Source of the DNA: Sipunculus nudus
Lineage: Eukaryota > Annelida > Sipuncula > Golfingiida > Sipunculidae
Direction: 5' to 3'
DNA length: 64,000 bases
Assembly (NCBI GenBank): GCA_026874595.1
Contig: CM049314.1
Location: 50,203,812 to 50,267,811 of the forward strand
The translations under genes were made by a program, and so were the position numbers. Shown here in pieces: positions 50,050 through 62,900 of this stretch. Every line of letters starts with the position of its first letter. Within the stretch, counting starts at the first letter, position 1. The notes below the pieces were generated by a model that was given only the letters and a program-made list of their open reading frames with translations, made no database searches and was not told the DNA's origin.

Positions 50050-53000
50050 AGATCGTGTTTTCTGCAAAAACGGCCGATTTAAATTGCGAAAGAAGCGTTT
50101 TAGAAGCTTCATTCAGCAAATTTAGAACCTGTTACAAACGTCGTTTTCGCCGAAATCAGCTCGGTTTTCGCGTAATACAAGATCGTGTTTTCTGCAAAAA
50201 CGGCCGATTTAAATTGCGAAAGAAGCGTTTTAGAAGCTTCATTCAGCAAATTTAGAACCTGTTACAAACGTCGTTTTCGCCGAAATCAGCTCGGTTTTCG
50301 CGTAATACAAGATCGTGTTTTCTGCAAAAATGGCCGATTTAAATTGCGAAAGAAGCGTTTTAGAAGCTTCATTCAGCCATTTAGAACCTGTTACAAACGT
50401 CTTTTTCGCCGAAATCAGCTCGGTTTTTGCGTAATACAAGATCGTGTTTTCTGCAAAAATGGCCGATTTAAATTGCGAAAGAAGCGTTTTAGAAGCTTCA
50501 TTCAGCCATTTAGAACCTGTTACAAACGTCGTTTTCGCCGAAATCAGCTCGGTTTTCGCGTAATACAAGATCGTGTTTTCTGCAAAAATGGCCGATTTAA
50601 ATTGCGAAAGAAGCGTTTTAGAAGCTTCATTCAGCAAATTTAGAACCTGTTACAAACGTAGTTTTCGCCGAAATCAGCTCGGTTTTCGCGTAATACAAGA
50701 TCGTGTTTTCTGCAAAAACGGCCGATTTAAATTGCGAAAGAAGCGTTTTAGAAGCTTCATTCAGCAAATTTAGAACCTGTTACAAACGTCGTTTTCGCCG
50801 AAATCAGCTCGGTTTTCGCGTAATACAAGATCGTGTTTTAGCAAAAACGGCCGATTTAAATTGCGAAAGAAGCGTTTTAGAAGCTTCATTCAGCAAATTT
50901 AGAACCTGTTACAAACGTCGTTTTCGCCGAAATCAGCTCGGTTTTCGCGTAATACAAGATCGTGTTTTCTGCAAAAATGGCCGGTTTAAATTGCGAAAGA
51001 AGCGTTTTAGAAGCTTCATTCAGCCATTTAGAACCTGTTACAAACGTCTTTTTCGCCGAAATCAGCTCGGTTTTTGCGTAATACAAGATCGTGTTTTCTG
51101 CAAAAATGGCCGATTTAAATTGCGAAGGAAGCGTTTTAGATGCTTCATTCAGCCATTTAGAACCTGTTACAAACGTCGTTTTCGCCGAAATCAGCTCGGT
51201 TTTCGCGTAATACAAGATCGTGTTTTCTGCAAAAATGGCCGATTTAAATTGCGAAAGAAGCGTTTTAGAAGCTTCATTCAGCCATTTAGAACCTGTTACA
51301 AACGTCGTTTTCGCCGAAATCAGCTCGGTTTTCGCGTAATACAAGATCGTGTTTTCTGCAAAAACGGCCGATTTATATTGCGAAAGAAGCGTTTTAGAAG
51401 CTTTATTCAGCCATTTAGAACCTGTTACAAACGTCGTTTTCGCCGAAATCAGCTCGGTTTTCGCGAAATCCAAGATCGTGTTTTCTGCAATAACGGCCGA
51501 TTTAAATTGCGAAAGAAGCGTTTTAGAAGCTTCATTCAGCCATTTAGAACCTGTTACAAACGTCGTTTTCGCCGAAATCAGCTCGGTTTTTGCGTAATAC
51601 AAGATCGTGTTTTCTGCAAAAATGGCCGATTTAAATTGCGAAAGAAGCGTTTTAGAAGCTTCATTCAGCCATTTAGAACCTGTTACAAACGTCGTTTTCG
51701 CCGAAATCAGCTCGGTTTTCGCGTAATACAAGATCGTGTTTTCTGCAAAAATGGCCGATTTAAATTGCGAAAGAAGCGTTTTAGAAGCTTCATTCAGCCA
51801 TTTAGAACCTGTTACAAACGTCGTTTTCGCTGAAATCAGCTCGGTTTTCGCGTAATACAAGATCGTGTTTTCTGCAAAAATGGCCGATTTAAATTGCGAA
51901 AGAAGCGTTTTAGAAGCTTCATTCAGCCATTTAGAACCTGTTACAAACGTCGTTTTCGCCGAAATGAGCTCGGTTTTCGCGTAATACAAGATCGTATTTT
52001 CTGCAAAAACGGCCGATTTAAATTGCGAAAGAAGCGTTTTAGAAGCTTCATTCAGCCATTTAGAACCTGTTACAAACGTCGTTTTCGCCGAAATCAGCTC
52101 GGTTTTCGCGTAATACAAGATCGTGTTTTCTGCAAAAATGGCCGATTTAAATTGCGAAAGAAGCGTTTTAGAAGCTTCATTCAGCCATTTAGAACCTGTT
52201 ACAAACGTCGTTTTCGCCGAAATCAGCTCGGTTTTCGCGTAATACAAGATCGTGTTTTCTGCAAAAACGGCCGATTTAAATTGCGAAAGAAGCGTTTTAG
52301 AAGCTTCATTCAGCCATTTAGAACCTGTTACAAACGTCGTTTTCGCCGAAATCAGCTCGGTTTTCGCGTAATACAAGATCGTGTTTTCTGCAAAAATGGC
52401 CGATTTAAATTGCGAAAGAAGCGTTTTAGAAGCTTCATTCAGCAAATTTAGAACCTGTTACAAACGTCGTTTTCGCCGAAATCAGCTCGGTTTTCGCGTA
52501 ATACAAGATCGTGTTTTCTGCAAAAACGGCCGATTTAAATTGCGAAAGAAGCGTTTTAGAAGCTTCATTCAGCAAATTTAGAACCTGTTACAAACGTCGT
52601 TTTCGCCGAAATCAGCTCGGTTTTCGCGTAATACAAGATCGTGTTTTCTGCAAAAACGGCCGATTTAAATTGCGAAAGAAGCGTTTTAGAAGCTTCATTC
52701 AGCAAATTTAGAACCTGTTACAAACGTCGTTTTCGCCGAAATCAGCTCGGTTTTCGCGTAATACAAGATCGTGTTTTCTGCAAAAATGGCCGATTTAAAT
52801 TGCGAAAGAAGCGTTTTAGAAGCTTCATTCAGCCATTTAGAACCTGTTACAAACGTCGTTTTCGCCGAAATCAGCTCGGTTTTCGCGTAATACAAGATCG
52901 TGTTTTCTGCAAAAATGGCCGATTTAAATTGCGAAAGAAGCGTTTTAGAAGCTTCATTCAGCCATTTAGAACCTGTTACAAACGTCGTTTTCGCCGAAAT

Positions 53001-53155
53001 CAGCTCGGTTTTCGCGTAATACAAGATCGTGTTTTCTGCAAAAATGGCCGATTTAAATTGCGAAAGAAGCGTTTTAGAAGCTTCATTCAGCCATTTAGAA
53101 CCTGTTACAAACGTCGTTTTCGCCGAAATGAGCTCGGTTTCGCGTAATACAAGAT
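50050..53155 (-). repeat. 24-monomer HOR of the right arm, copy 1 (about 3.1 kb)
   Basis: Includes 130-bp monomers, cgtcttttt monomers, gccggttt, gaaggaag/gatgcttc, the strongly changed pair at about 51349-51520, and a t deletion near 53138. The same series recurs immediately downstream at 3102-3104 bp. Confidence 0.88.
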
Positions 53156-56100
53156 CGTGTTTTCTGCAAAAACGGCCGATTTAAATTGCGAAAGAAGCGT
53201 TTTAGAAGCTTCATTCAGCAAATTTAGAACCTGTTACAAACGTCGTTTTCGCCGAAATCAGCTCGGTTTTCGCGTAATACAAGATCGTGTTTTCTGCAAA
53301 AACGGCCGATTTAAATTGCGAAAGAAGCGTTTTAGAAGCTTCATTCAGCAAATTTAGAACCTGTTACAAACGTCGTTTTCGCCGAAATCAGCTCGGTTTT
53401 CGCGTAATACAAGATCGTGTTTTCTGCAAAAATGGCCGATTTAAATTGCGAAAGAAGCGTTTTAGAAGCTTCATTCAGCCATTTAGAACCTGTTACAAAC
53501 GTCTTTTTCGCCGAAATCAGCTCGGTTTTTGCGTAATACAAGATCGTGTTTTCTGCAAAAATGGCCGATTTAAATTGCGAAAGAAGCGTTTTAGAAGCTT
53601 CATTCAGCCATTTAGAACCTGTTACAAACGTCGTTTTCGCCGAAATCAGCTCGGTTTTCGCGTAATACAAGATCGTGTTTTCTGCAAAAATGGCCGATTT
53701 AAATTGCGAAAGAAGCGTTTTAGAAGCTTCATTCAGCAAATTTAGAACCTGTTACAAACGTAGTTTTCGCCGAAATCAGCTCGGTTTTCGCGTAATACAA
53801 GATCGTGTTTTCTGCAAAAAACGGCCGATTTAAATTGCGAAAGAAGCGTTTTAGAAGCTTCATTCAGCAAATTTAGAACCTGTTACAAACGTCGTTTTCG
53901 CCGAAATCAGCTCGGTTTTCGCGTAATACAAGATCGTGTTTTCTGCAAAAACGGCCGATTTAAATTGCGAAAGAAGCGTTTTAGAAGCTTCATTCAGCAA
54001 ATTTAGAACCTGTTACAAACGTCGTTTTCGCCGAAATCAGCTCGGTTTTCGCGTAATACAAGATCGTGTTTTCTGCAAAAATGGCCGGTTTAAATTGCGA
54101 AAGAAGCGTTTTAGAAGCTTCATTCAGCCATTTAGAACCTGTTACAAACGTCTTTTTCGCCGAAATCAGCTCGGTTTTTGCGTAATACAAGATCGTGTTT
54201 TCTGCAAAAATGGCCGATTTAAATTGCGAAGGAAGCGTTTTAGATGCTTCATTCAGCCATTTAGAACCTGTTACAAACGTCGTTTTCGCCGAAATCAGCT
54301 CGGTTTTCGCGTAATACAAGATCGTGTTTTCTGCAAAAATGGCCGATTTAAATTGCGAAAGAAGCGTTTTAGAAGCTTCATTCAGCCATTTAGAACCTGT
54401 TACAAACGTCGTTTTCGCCGAAATCAGCTCGGTTTTCGCGTAATACAAGATCGTGTTTTCTGCAAAAACGGCCGATTTATATTGCGAAAGAAGCGTTTTA
54501 GAAGCTTTATTCAGCCATTTAGAACCTGTTACAAACGTCGTTTTCGCCGAAATCAGCTCGGTTTTCGCGAAATCCAAGATCGTGTTTTCTGCAATAACGG
54601 CCGATTTAAATTGCGAAAGAAGCGTTTTAGAAGCTTCATTCAGCCATTTAGAACCTGTTACAAACGTCGTTTTCGCCGAAATCAGCTCGGTTTTTGCGTA
54701 ATACAAGATCGTGTTTTCTGCAAAAATGGCCGATTTAAATTGCGAAAGAAGCGTTTTAGAAGCTTCATTCAGCCATTTAGAACCTGTTACAAACGTCGTT
54801 TTCGCCGAAATCAGCTCGGTTTTCGCGTAATACAAGATCGTGTTTTCTGCAAAAATGGCCGATTTAAATTGCGAAAGAAGCGTTTTAGAAGCTTCATTCA
54901 GCCATTTAGAACCTGTTACAAACGTCGTTTTCGCTGAAATCAGCTCGGTTTTCGCGTAATACAAGATCGTGTTTTCTGCAAAAATGGCCGATTTAAATTG
55001 CGAAAGAAGCGTTTTAGAAGCTTCATTCAGCCATTTAGAACCTGTTACAAACGTCGTTTTCGCCGAAATGAGCTCGGTTTTCGCGTTATACAAGATCGTA
55101 TTTTCTGCAAAAACGGCCGATTTAAATTGCGAAAGAAGCGTTTTAGAAGCTTCATTCAGCCATTTAGAACCTGTTACAAACGTCGTTTTCGCCGAAATCA
55201 GCTCGGTTTTCGCGTAATACAAGATCGTGTTTTCTGCAAAAATGGCCGATTTAAATTGCGAAAGAAGCGTTTTAGAAGCTTCATTCAGCCATTTAGAACC
55301 TGTTACAAACGTCGTTTTCGCCGAAATCAGCTCGGTTTTCGCGTAATACAAGATCGTGTTTTCTGCAAAAACGGCCGATTTAAATTGCGAAAGAAGCGTT
55401 TTAGAAGCTTCATTCAGCCATTTAGAACCTGTTACAAACGTCGTTTTCGCCGAAATCAGCTCGGTTTTCGCGTAATACAAGATCGTGTTTTCTGCAAAAA
55501 TGGCCGATTTAAATTGCGAAAGAAGCGTTTTAGAAGCTTCATTCAGCAAATTTAGAACCTGTTACAAACGTCGTTTTCGCCGAAATCAGCTCGGTTTTCG
55601 CGTAATACAAGATCGTGTTTTCTGCAAAAACGGCCGATTTAAATTGCGAAAGAAGCGTTTTAGAAGCTTCATTCAGCAAATTTAGAACCTGTTACAAACG
55701 TCGTTTTCGCCGAAATCAGCTCGGTTTTCGCGTAATACAAGATCGTGTTTTCTGCAAAAACGGCCGATTTAAATTGCGAAAGAAGCGTTTTAGAAGCTTC
55801 ATTCAGCAAATTTAGAACCTGTTACAAACGTCGTTTTCGCCGAAATCAGCTCGGTTTTCGCGTAATACAAGATCGTGTTTTCTGCAAAAATGGCCGATTT
55901 AAATTGCGAAAGAAGCGTTTTAGAAGCTTCATTCAGCCATTTAGAACCTGTTACAAACGTCGTTTTCGCCGAAATCAGCTCGGTTTTCGCGTAATACAAG
56001 ATCGTGTTTTCTGCAAAAATGGCCGATTTAAATTGCGAAAGAAGCGTTTTAGAAGCTTCATTCAGCCATTTAGAACCTGTTACAAACGTCGTTTTCGCCG

Positions 56101-56320
56101 AAATCAGCTCGGTTTTCGCGTAATACAAGATCGTGTTTTCTGCAAAAATGGCCGATTTAAATTGCGAAAGAAGCGTTTTAGAAGCTTCATTCAGCCATTT
56201 AGAACCTGTTACAAACGTCGTTTTCGCCGAAATGAGCTCGGTTTCGCGTAATACAAGATCGTGTTTTCTGCAAAAACGGCCGATTTAAATTGCGAAAGAA
56301 GCGTTTTAGAAGCTTCATTC
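53156..56320 (-). repeat. 24-monomer HOR of the right arm, copy 2 (about 3.1 kb)
   Basis: Tandem partner of 50050-53155 carrying the same rare variants, including the t deletion near 56242. Differences seen: an extra a near 53821, no ct-to-a change at about 53943, and gcgttatac near 55085 instead of gcgtaatac. Confidence 0.88.
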
Positions 56321-56973
56321 AGCCATTTAGAACCTGTTACAAACGTCGTTTTCGCCGAAATCAGCTCGGTTTTCGCGTAATACAAGATCGTGTTTTCTGC
56401 AAAAATGGCCGATTTAAATTGCGAAAGAAGCGTTTTAGAAGCTTCATTCAGCAAATTTAGAACCTGTTACAAACGTCGTTTTCGCCGAAATCAGCTCGGT
56501 TTTCGCGTAATACAAGATCGTGTTTTCTGCAAAAACGGCCGATTTAAATTGCGAAAGAAGCGTTTTAGAAGCTTCATTCAGCAAATTTAGAACCTGTTAC
56601 AAACGTCGTTTTCGCCGAAATCAGCTCGGTTTTCGCGTAATACAAGATCGTGTTTTCTGCAAAAATGGCCGATTTAAATTGCGAAAGAAGCGTTTTAGAA
56701 GCTTCATTCAGCCATTTAGAACCTCTTACAAACGTCTTTTTCGCCGAAATCAGCTCGGTTTTTGCGTAATACAAGATCGTGTTTTCTGCAAAAATGGCCG
56801 ATTTAAATTGCGAAGGAAGCGTTTTAGAAGCTTCATTCAGCCATTTAGAACCTGTTACAAACGTCGTTTTCGCCGAAATCAGCTGGGTTTTCGCGTAATA
56901 CAAGATCGTGTTTTCTGCAAAAATGGCCGATTTAAATTGCGAAAGAAGCGTTTTAGAAGCTTCATTCAATTCA

Positions 56974-59900
56974 GCCATTTAGAACCTGTTACAAACGTCG
57001 TTTTCGCCGAAATCAGCTCGGTTTTCGCGTAATACAAGATCGTGTTTTCTGCAAAAACGGCCGATTTAAATTGCGAAAGAAGCGTTTTATAAGCTTCATT
57101 CAGCCATTTAGAACCTGTTACAAACGTCGTTTTCGCCGAAATCAGCTCGGTTTTCGCGTAATACAAGATCGTGTTTTCTGCAAAAATGGCCGATTTAAAT
57201 TGCGAAAGAAGCGTTTTAGAAGCTTCATTCAGCCATTTAGAACCTGTTACAAACGTCGTTTTCGCCGAAATCAGCTCGGTTTTCGCGTAATACAAGATCG
57301 TGTTTTCTGCAAAAATGGCCGATTTAAATTGCGAAAGAAGCGTTTTAGAAGCTTCATTCAGCCATTTAGAACCTGTTACAAACGTCGTTTTCGCCGAAAT
57401 CAGCTCGGTTTTCGCGTAATACAAGATCGTGTTTTCTGCAAAAACGGCCGATTTAAATTGCGAAAGAAGCGTTTTAGAAGCTTCATTCAGCCATTTAGAA
57501 CCTGTTACAAACGTCGTTTTCGCCGAAATCAGCTCGGTTTTCGCGTAATACAAGATCGTGTTTTCTGCAAAAACGGCCGATTTAAATTGCGAAAGAAGCG
57601 TTTTTGAAGCTTCATTCAGCCATTTAGAACCTGTTACAAACGTCGTTTTCGCCGAAATCAGCTCGGTTTTCGCGTAATACAAGATCGTGTTTTCTGCAAA
57701 AATGGCCGATTTAAATTGCGAAAGAAGCGTTTTAGAAGCTTCATTCAGCCATTTAGAACCTGTTACAAACGTCGTTTTCGCCGAAATCAGCTCGGTTTTC
57801 GCGTAATACAAGATCGTGTTTTCTGCAAAAACGGCCGATTTAAATTGCGAAAGAAGCGTTTTAGAAGCTTCATTTAGCCATTTAGAACCTGTTACAAACG
57901 TCGTTTTCGCCGAAATCAGCTCGGTTTTCGCGTAATACAAGATCGTGTTTTCTGCAAAAACGGCCGATTTAAATTGCGAAAGAAGCGTTTTAGAAGCTTC
58001 ATTTAGCCATTTAGAACCTGTTACAAACGTCGTTTTCGCCGAAATCAGCTCGGTTTTCGCGTAATACAAGATCGTGTTTTCTGCAAAAACGGCCGATTTA
58101 AATTGCGAAAGAAGCGTTTTAGAAGCTTCATTCAGCCATTTAGAACCTGTTACAAACGTCGTTTTCGCCGAAATCAGCTCGGTTTTCGCGTAATACAAGA
58201 TCGTGTTTTCTGCAAAAACGGCCGATTTAAATTGCGAAAGAAGCGTTTTTGAAGCTTCATTCAGCCATTTAGAACCTGTTACAAACGTCGTTTTCGCCGA
58301 AATCAGCTCGGTTTTCGCGTAATACAAGATCGTGTTTTCTGCAAAAACGGCCGATTTAAATTGCGAAAGAAGCGTTTTAGAAGCTTCATTCAGCCATTTA
58401 GAACCTGTTACAAACGTCGTTTTCGCCGAAATCAGCTCGGTTTTCGCGTAATACAAGATCGTGTTTTCTGCAAAAACGGCCGATTTAAATTGCGAAAGAA
58501 GCGTTTTAGAAGCTTCATTTAGCCATTTAGAACCTGTTACAAACGTCGTTTTCGCCGAAATCAGCTCGGTTTTCGCGTAATACAAGATCGTGTTTTCTGC
58601 AAAAACGGCCGATTTAAATTGCGAAAGAAGCGTTTTAGAAGCTTCATTCAGCCATTTAGAACCTGTTACAAACGTCGTTTTCGCCGAAATCAGCTCGGTT
58701 TTCGCGTAATACAAGATCGTGTTTTCTGCAAAAACGGCCGATTTAAATTGCGAAAGAAGCGTTTTAGAAGCTTCATTCAGCCATTTAGAACCTGTTACAA
58801 ACGTCGTTTTCGCCGAAATCAGCTCGGTTTTCGCGTAATACAAGATCGTGTTTTCTGCAAAAACGGCCGATTTAAATTGCGAAAGAAGCGTTTTAGAAGC
58901 TTCATTCAGCCATTTAGAACCTGTTACAAACGTCGTTTTCGCCGAAATCAGCTCGGTTTTCGCGTAATACAAGATCGTGTTTTCTGCAAAAACGGCCGAT
59001 TTAAATTGCGAAAGAAGCGTTTTAGAAGCTTCATTCAGCCATTTAGAACCTGTTACAAACGTCGTTTTCGCCGAAATCAGCTCGGTTTTCGCGTAATACA
59101 AGATCGTGTTTTCTGCAAAAACGGCCGATTTAAATTGCGAAAGAAGCGTTTTAGAAGCTTCATTCAGCCATTTAGAACCTGTTACAAACGTCGTTTTCGC
59201 CGAAATCAGCTCGGTTTTCGCGTAATACAAGATCGTGTTTTCTGCAAAAATGGCCGATTTAAATTGCGAAAGAAGCGTTTTAGAAGCTTCATTCAGCCAT
59301 TTAGAACCTGTTACAAACGTCGTTTTCGCCGAAATCAGCTCGGTTTTCGCGTAATACAAGATCGTGTTTTCTGCAAAAACGGCCGATTTAAATTGCGAAA
59401 GAAGCGTTTTAGAAGCTTCATTCAGCCATTTAGAACCTGTTACAAACGTCGTTTTCGCCGAAATCAGCTCGGTTTTCGCGTAATACAAGATCGTGTTTTC
59501 TGCAAAAACGGCCGATTTAAATTGCGAAAGAAGCGTTTTAGAAGCTTCATTTAGCCATTTAGAACCTGTTACAAACGTCGTTTTCGCCGAAATCAGCTCG
59601 GTTTTCGCGTAATACAAGATCGTGTTTTCTGCAAAAACGGCCGATTTAAATTGCGAAAGAAGCGTTTTAGAAGCTTCATTCAGCCATTTAGAACCTGTTA
59701 CAAACGTCGTTTTCGCCGAAATCAGCTCGGTTTTCGCGTAATACAAGATCGTGTTTTCTGCAAAAACGGCCGATTTAAATTGCGAAAGAAGCGTTTTAGA
59801 AGCTTCATTCAGCCATTTAGAACCTGTTACAAACGTCGTTTTCGCCGAAATCAGCTCGGTTTTCGCGTAATACAAGATCGTGTTTTCTGCAAAAACGGCC

Positions 59901-62900
59901 GATTTAAATTGCGAAAGAAGCGTTTTAGAAGCTTCATTCAGCCATTTAGAACCTGTTACAAACGTCGTTTTCGCCGAAATCAGCTCGGTTTTCGCGTAAT
60001 ACAAGATCGTGTTTTCTGCAAAAACGGCCGATTTAAATTGCGAAAGAAGCGTTTTAGAAGCTTCATTCAGCCATTTAGAACCTGTTACAAACGTCGTTTT
60101 CGCCGAAATCAGCTCGGTTTTCGCGTAATACAAGATCGTGTTTTCTGCAAAAACGGCCGATTTAAATTGCGAAAGAAGCGTTTTAGAAGCTTCATTCAGC
60201 CATTTAGAACCTGTTACAAACGTCGTTTTCGCCGAAATCAGCTCGGTTTTCGCGTAATACAAGATCGTGTTTTCTGCAAAAATGGCCGATTTAAATTGCG
60301 AAAGAAGCGTTTTAGAAGCTTCATTCAGCCATTTAGAACCTGTTACAAACGTCGTTTTCGCCGAAATCAGCTCGGTTTTCGCGTAATACAAGATCGTGTT
60401 TTCTGCAAAAATGGCCGATTTAAATTGCGAAAGAAGCGTTTTAGAAGCTTCATTCAGCCATTTAGAACCTGTTACAAACGTCGTTTTCGCCGAAATCAGC
60501 TCGGTTTTCGCGTAATACAAGATCGTGTTTTCTGCAAAAACGGCCGATTTAAATTGCGAAAGAAGCGTTTTAGAAGCTTCATTCAGCCATTTAGAACCTG
60601 TTACAAACGTCGTTTTCGCCGAAATCAGCTCGGTTTTCGCGTAATACAAGATCGTGTTTTCTGCAAAAACGGCCGATTTAAATTGCGAAAGAAGCGTTTT
60701 TGAAGCTTCATTCAGCCATTTAGAACCTGTTACAAACGTCGTTTTCGCCGAAATCAGCTCGGTTTTCGCGTAATACAAGATCGTGTTTTCTGCAAAAATG
60801 GCCGATTTAAATTGCGAAAGAAGCGTTTTAGAAGCTTCATTCAGCCATTTAGAACCTGTTACAAACGTCGTTTTCGCCGAAATCAGCTCGGTTTTCGCGT
60901 AATACAAGATCGTGTTTTCTGCAAAAACGGCCGATTTAAATTGCGAAAGAAGCGTTTTAGAAGCTTCATTCAGCCATTTAGAACCTGTTACAAACGTCGT
61001 TTTCGCCGAAATCAGCTCGGTTTTCGCGTAATACAAGATCGTGTTTTCTGCAAAAACGGCCGATTTAAATTGCGAAAGAAGCGTTTTAGAAGCTTCATTC
61101 AGCCATTTAGAACCTGTTACAAACGTCGTTTTCGCCGAAATCAGCTCGGTTTTCGCGTAATACAAGATCGTGTTTTCTGCAAAAACGGCCGATTTAAATT
61201 GCGAAAGAAGCGTTTTAGAAGCTTCATTCAGCCATTTAGAACCTGTTACAAACGTCGTTTTCGCCGAAATCAGCTCGGTTTTCGCGTAATACAAGATCGT
61301 GTTTTCTGCAAAAACGGCCGATTTAAATTGCGAAAGAAGCGTTTTAGAAGCTTCATTCAGCCATTTAGAACCTGTTACAAACGTCGTTTTCGCCGAAATC
61401 AGCTCGGTTTTCGCGTAATACAAGATCGTGTTTTCTGCAAAAACGGCCGATTTAAATTGCGAAAGAAGCGTTTTAGAAGCTTCATTCAGCCATTTAGAAC
61501 CTGTTACAAACGTCGTTTTCGCCGAAATCAGCTCGGTTTTCGCGTAATACAAGATCGTGTTTTCTGCAAAAACGGCCGATTTAAATTGCGAAAGAAGCGT
61601 TTTAGAAGCTTCATTCAGCCATTTAGAACCTGTTACAAACGTCGTTTTCGCCGAAATCAGCTCGGTTTTCGCGTAATACAAGATCGTGTTTTCTGCAAAA
61701 ATGGCCGATTTAAATTGCGAAAGAAGCGTTTTAGAAGCTTCATTCAGCCATTTAGAACCTGTTACAAACGTCGTTTTCGCCGAAATCAGCTCGGTTTTCG
61801 CGTAATACAAGATCGTGTTTTCTGCAAAAATGGCCGATTTAAATTGCGAAAGAAGCGTTTTAGAAGCTTCATTCAGCCATTTAGAACCTGTTACAAACGT
61901 CGTTTTCGCCGAAATCAGCTCGGTTTTCGCGTAATACAAGATCGTGTTTTCTGCAAAAACGGCCGATTTAAATTGCGAAAGAAGCGTTTTAGAAGCTTCA
62001 TTCAGCCATTTAGAACCTGTTACAAACGTCGTTTTCGCCGAAATCAGCTCGGTTTTCGCGTAATACAAGATCGTGTTTTCTGCAAAAACGGCCGATTTAA
62101 ATTGCGAAAGAAGCGTTTTTGAAGCTTCATTCAGCCATTTAGAACCTGTTACAAACGTCGTTTTCGCCGAAATCAGCTCGGTTTTCGCGTAATACAAGAT
62201 CGTGTTTTCTGCAAAAATGGCCGATTTAAATTGCGAAAGAAGCGTTTTAGAAGCTTCATTCAGCCATTTAGAACCTGTTACAAACGTCGTTTTCGCCGAA
62301 ATCAGCTCGGTTTTCGCGTAATACAAGATCGTGTTTTCTGCAAAAACGGCCGATTTAAATTGCGAAAGAAGCGTTTTAGAAGCTTCATTTAGCCATTTAG
62401 AACCTGTTACAAACGTCGTTTTCGCCGAAATCAGCTCGGTTTTCGCGTAATACAAGATCGTGTTTTCTGCAAAAACGGCCGATTTAAATTGCGAAAGAAG
62501 CGTTTTAGAAGCTTCATTTAGCCATTTAGAACCTGTTACAAACGTCGTTTTCGCCGAAATCAGCTCGGTTTTCGCGTAATACAAGATCGTGTTTTCTGCA
62601 AAAACGGCCGATTTAAATTGCGAAAGAAGCGTTTTAGAAGCTTCATTCAGCCATTTAGAACCTGTTACAAACGTCGTTTTCGCCGAAATCAGCTCGGTTT
62701 TCGCGTAATACAAGATCGTGTTTTCTGCAAAAACGGCCGATTTAAATTGCGAAAGAAGCGTTTTAGAAGCTTCATTCAGCCATTTAGAACCTGTTACAAA
62801 CGTCGTTTTCGCCGAAATCAGCTCGGTTTTCGCGTAATACAAGATCGTGTTTTCTGCAAAAACGGCCGATTTAAATTGCGAAAGAAGCGTTTTAGAAGCT

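Larger units (their letters stand above)
46969..56973 (-). repeat. Heterogeneous sub-array with 129- and 130-bp monomers
   Basis: This half of the right arm has many private substitutions and most of the indels. Nineteen monomers are 130 bp because gccattt has become gcaaattt, at about 49986, 50116, 50246, 50636, 50765, 50895, 52442, 52573, 52703, 53218, 53348, 53736, 53867, 53997, 55546, 55676, 55806, 56452 and 56581. Other indels are a t deletion near 53138 and again near 56242, ct replaced by a near 50840, an extra a near 53821, and a 5-bp duplication at about 56964-56973. Strongly changed monomers lie at about 48506-48660 and recur near 51349 and 54453. Such private variation is what one expects of older or less often homogenised satellite. 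Confidence 0.9.
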
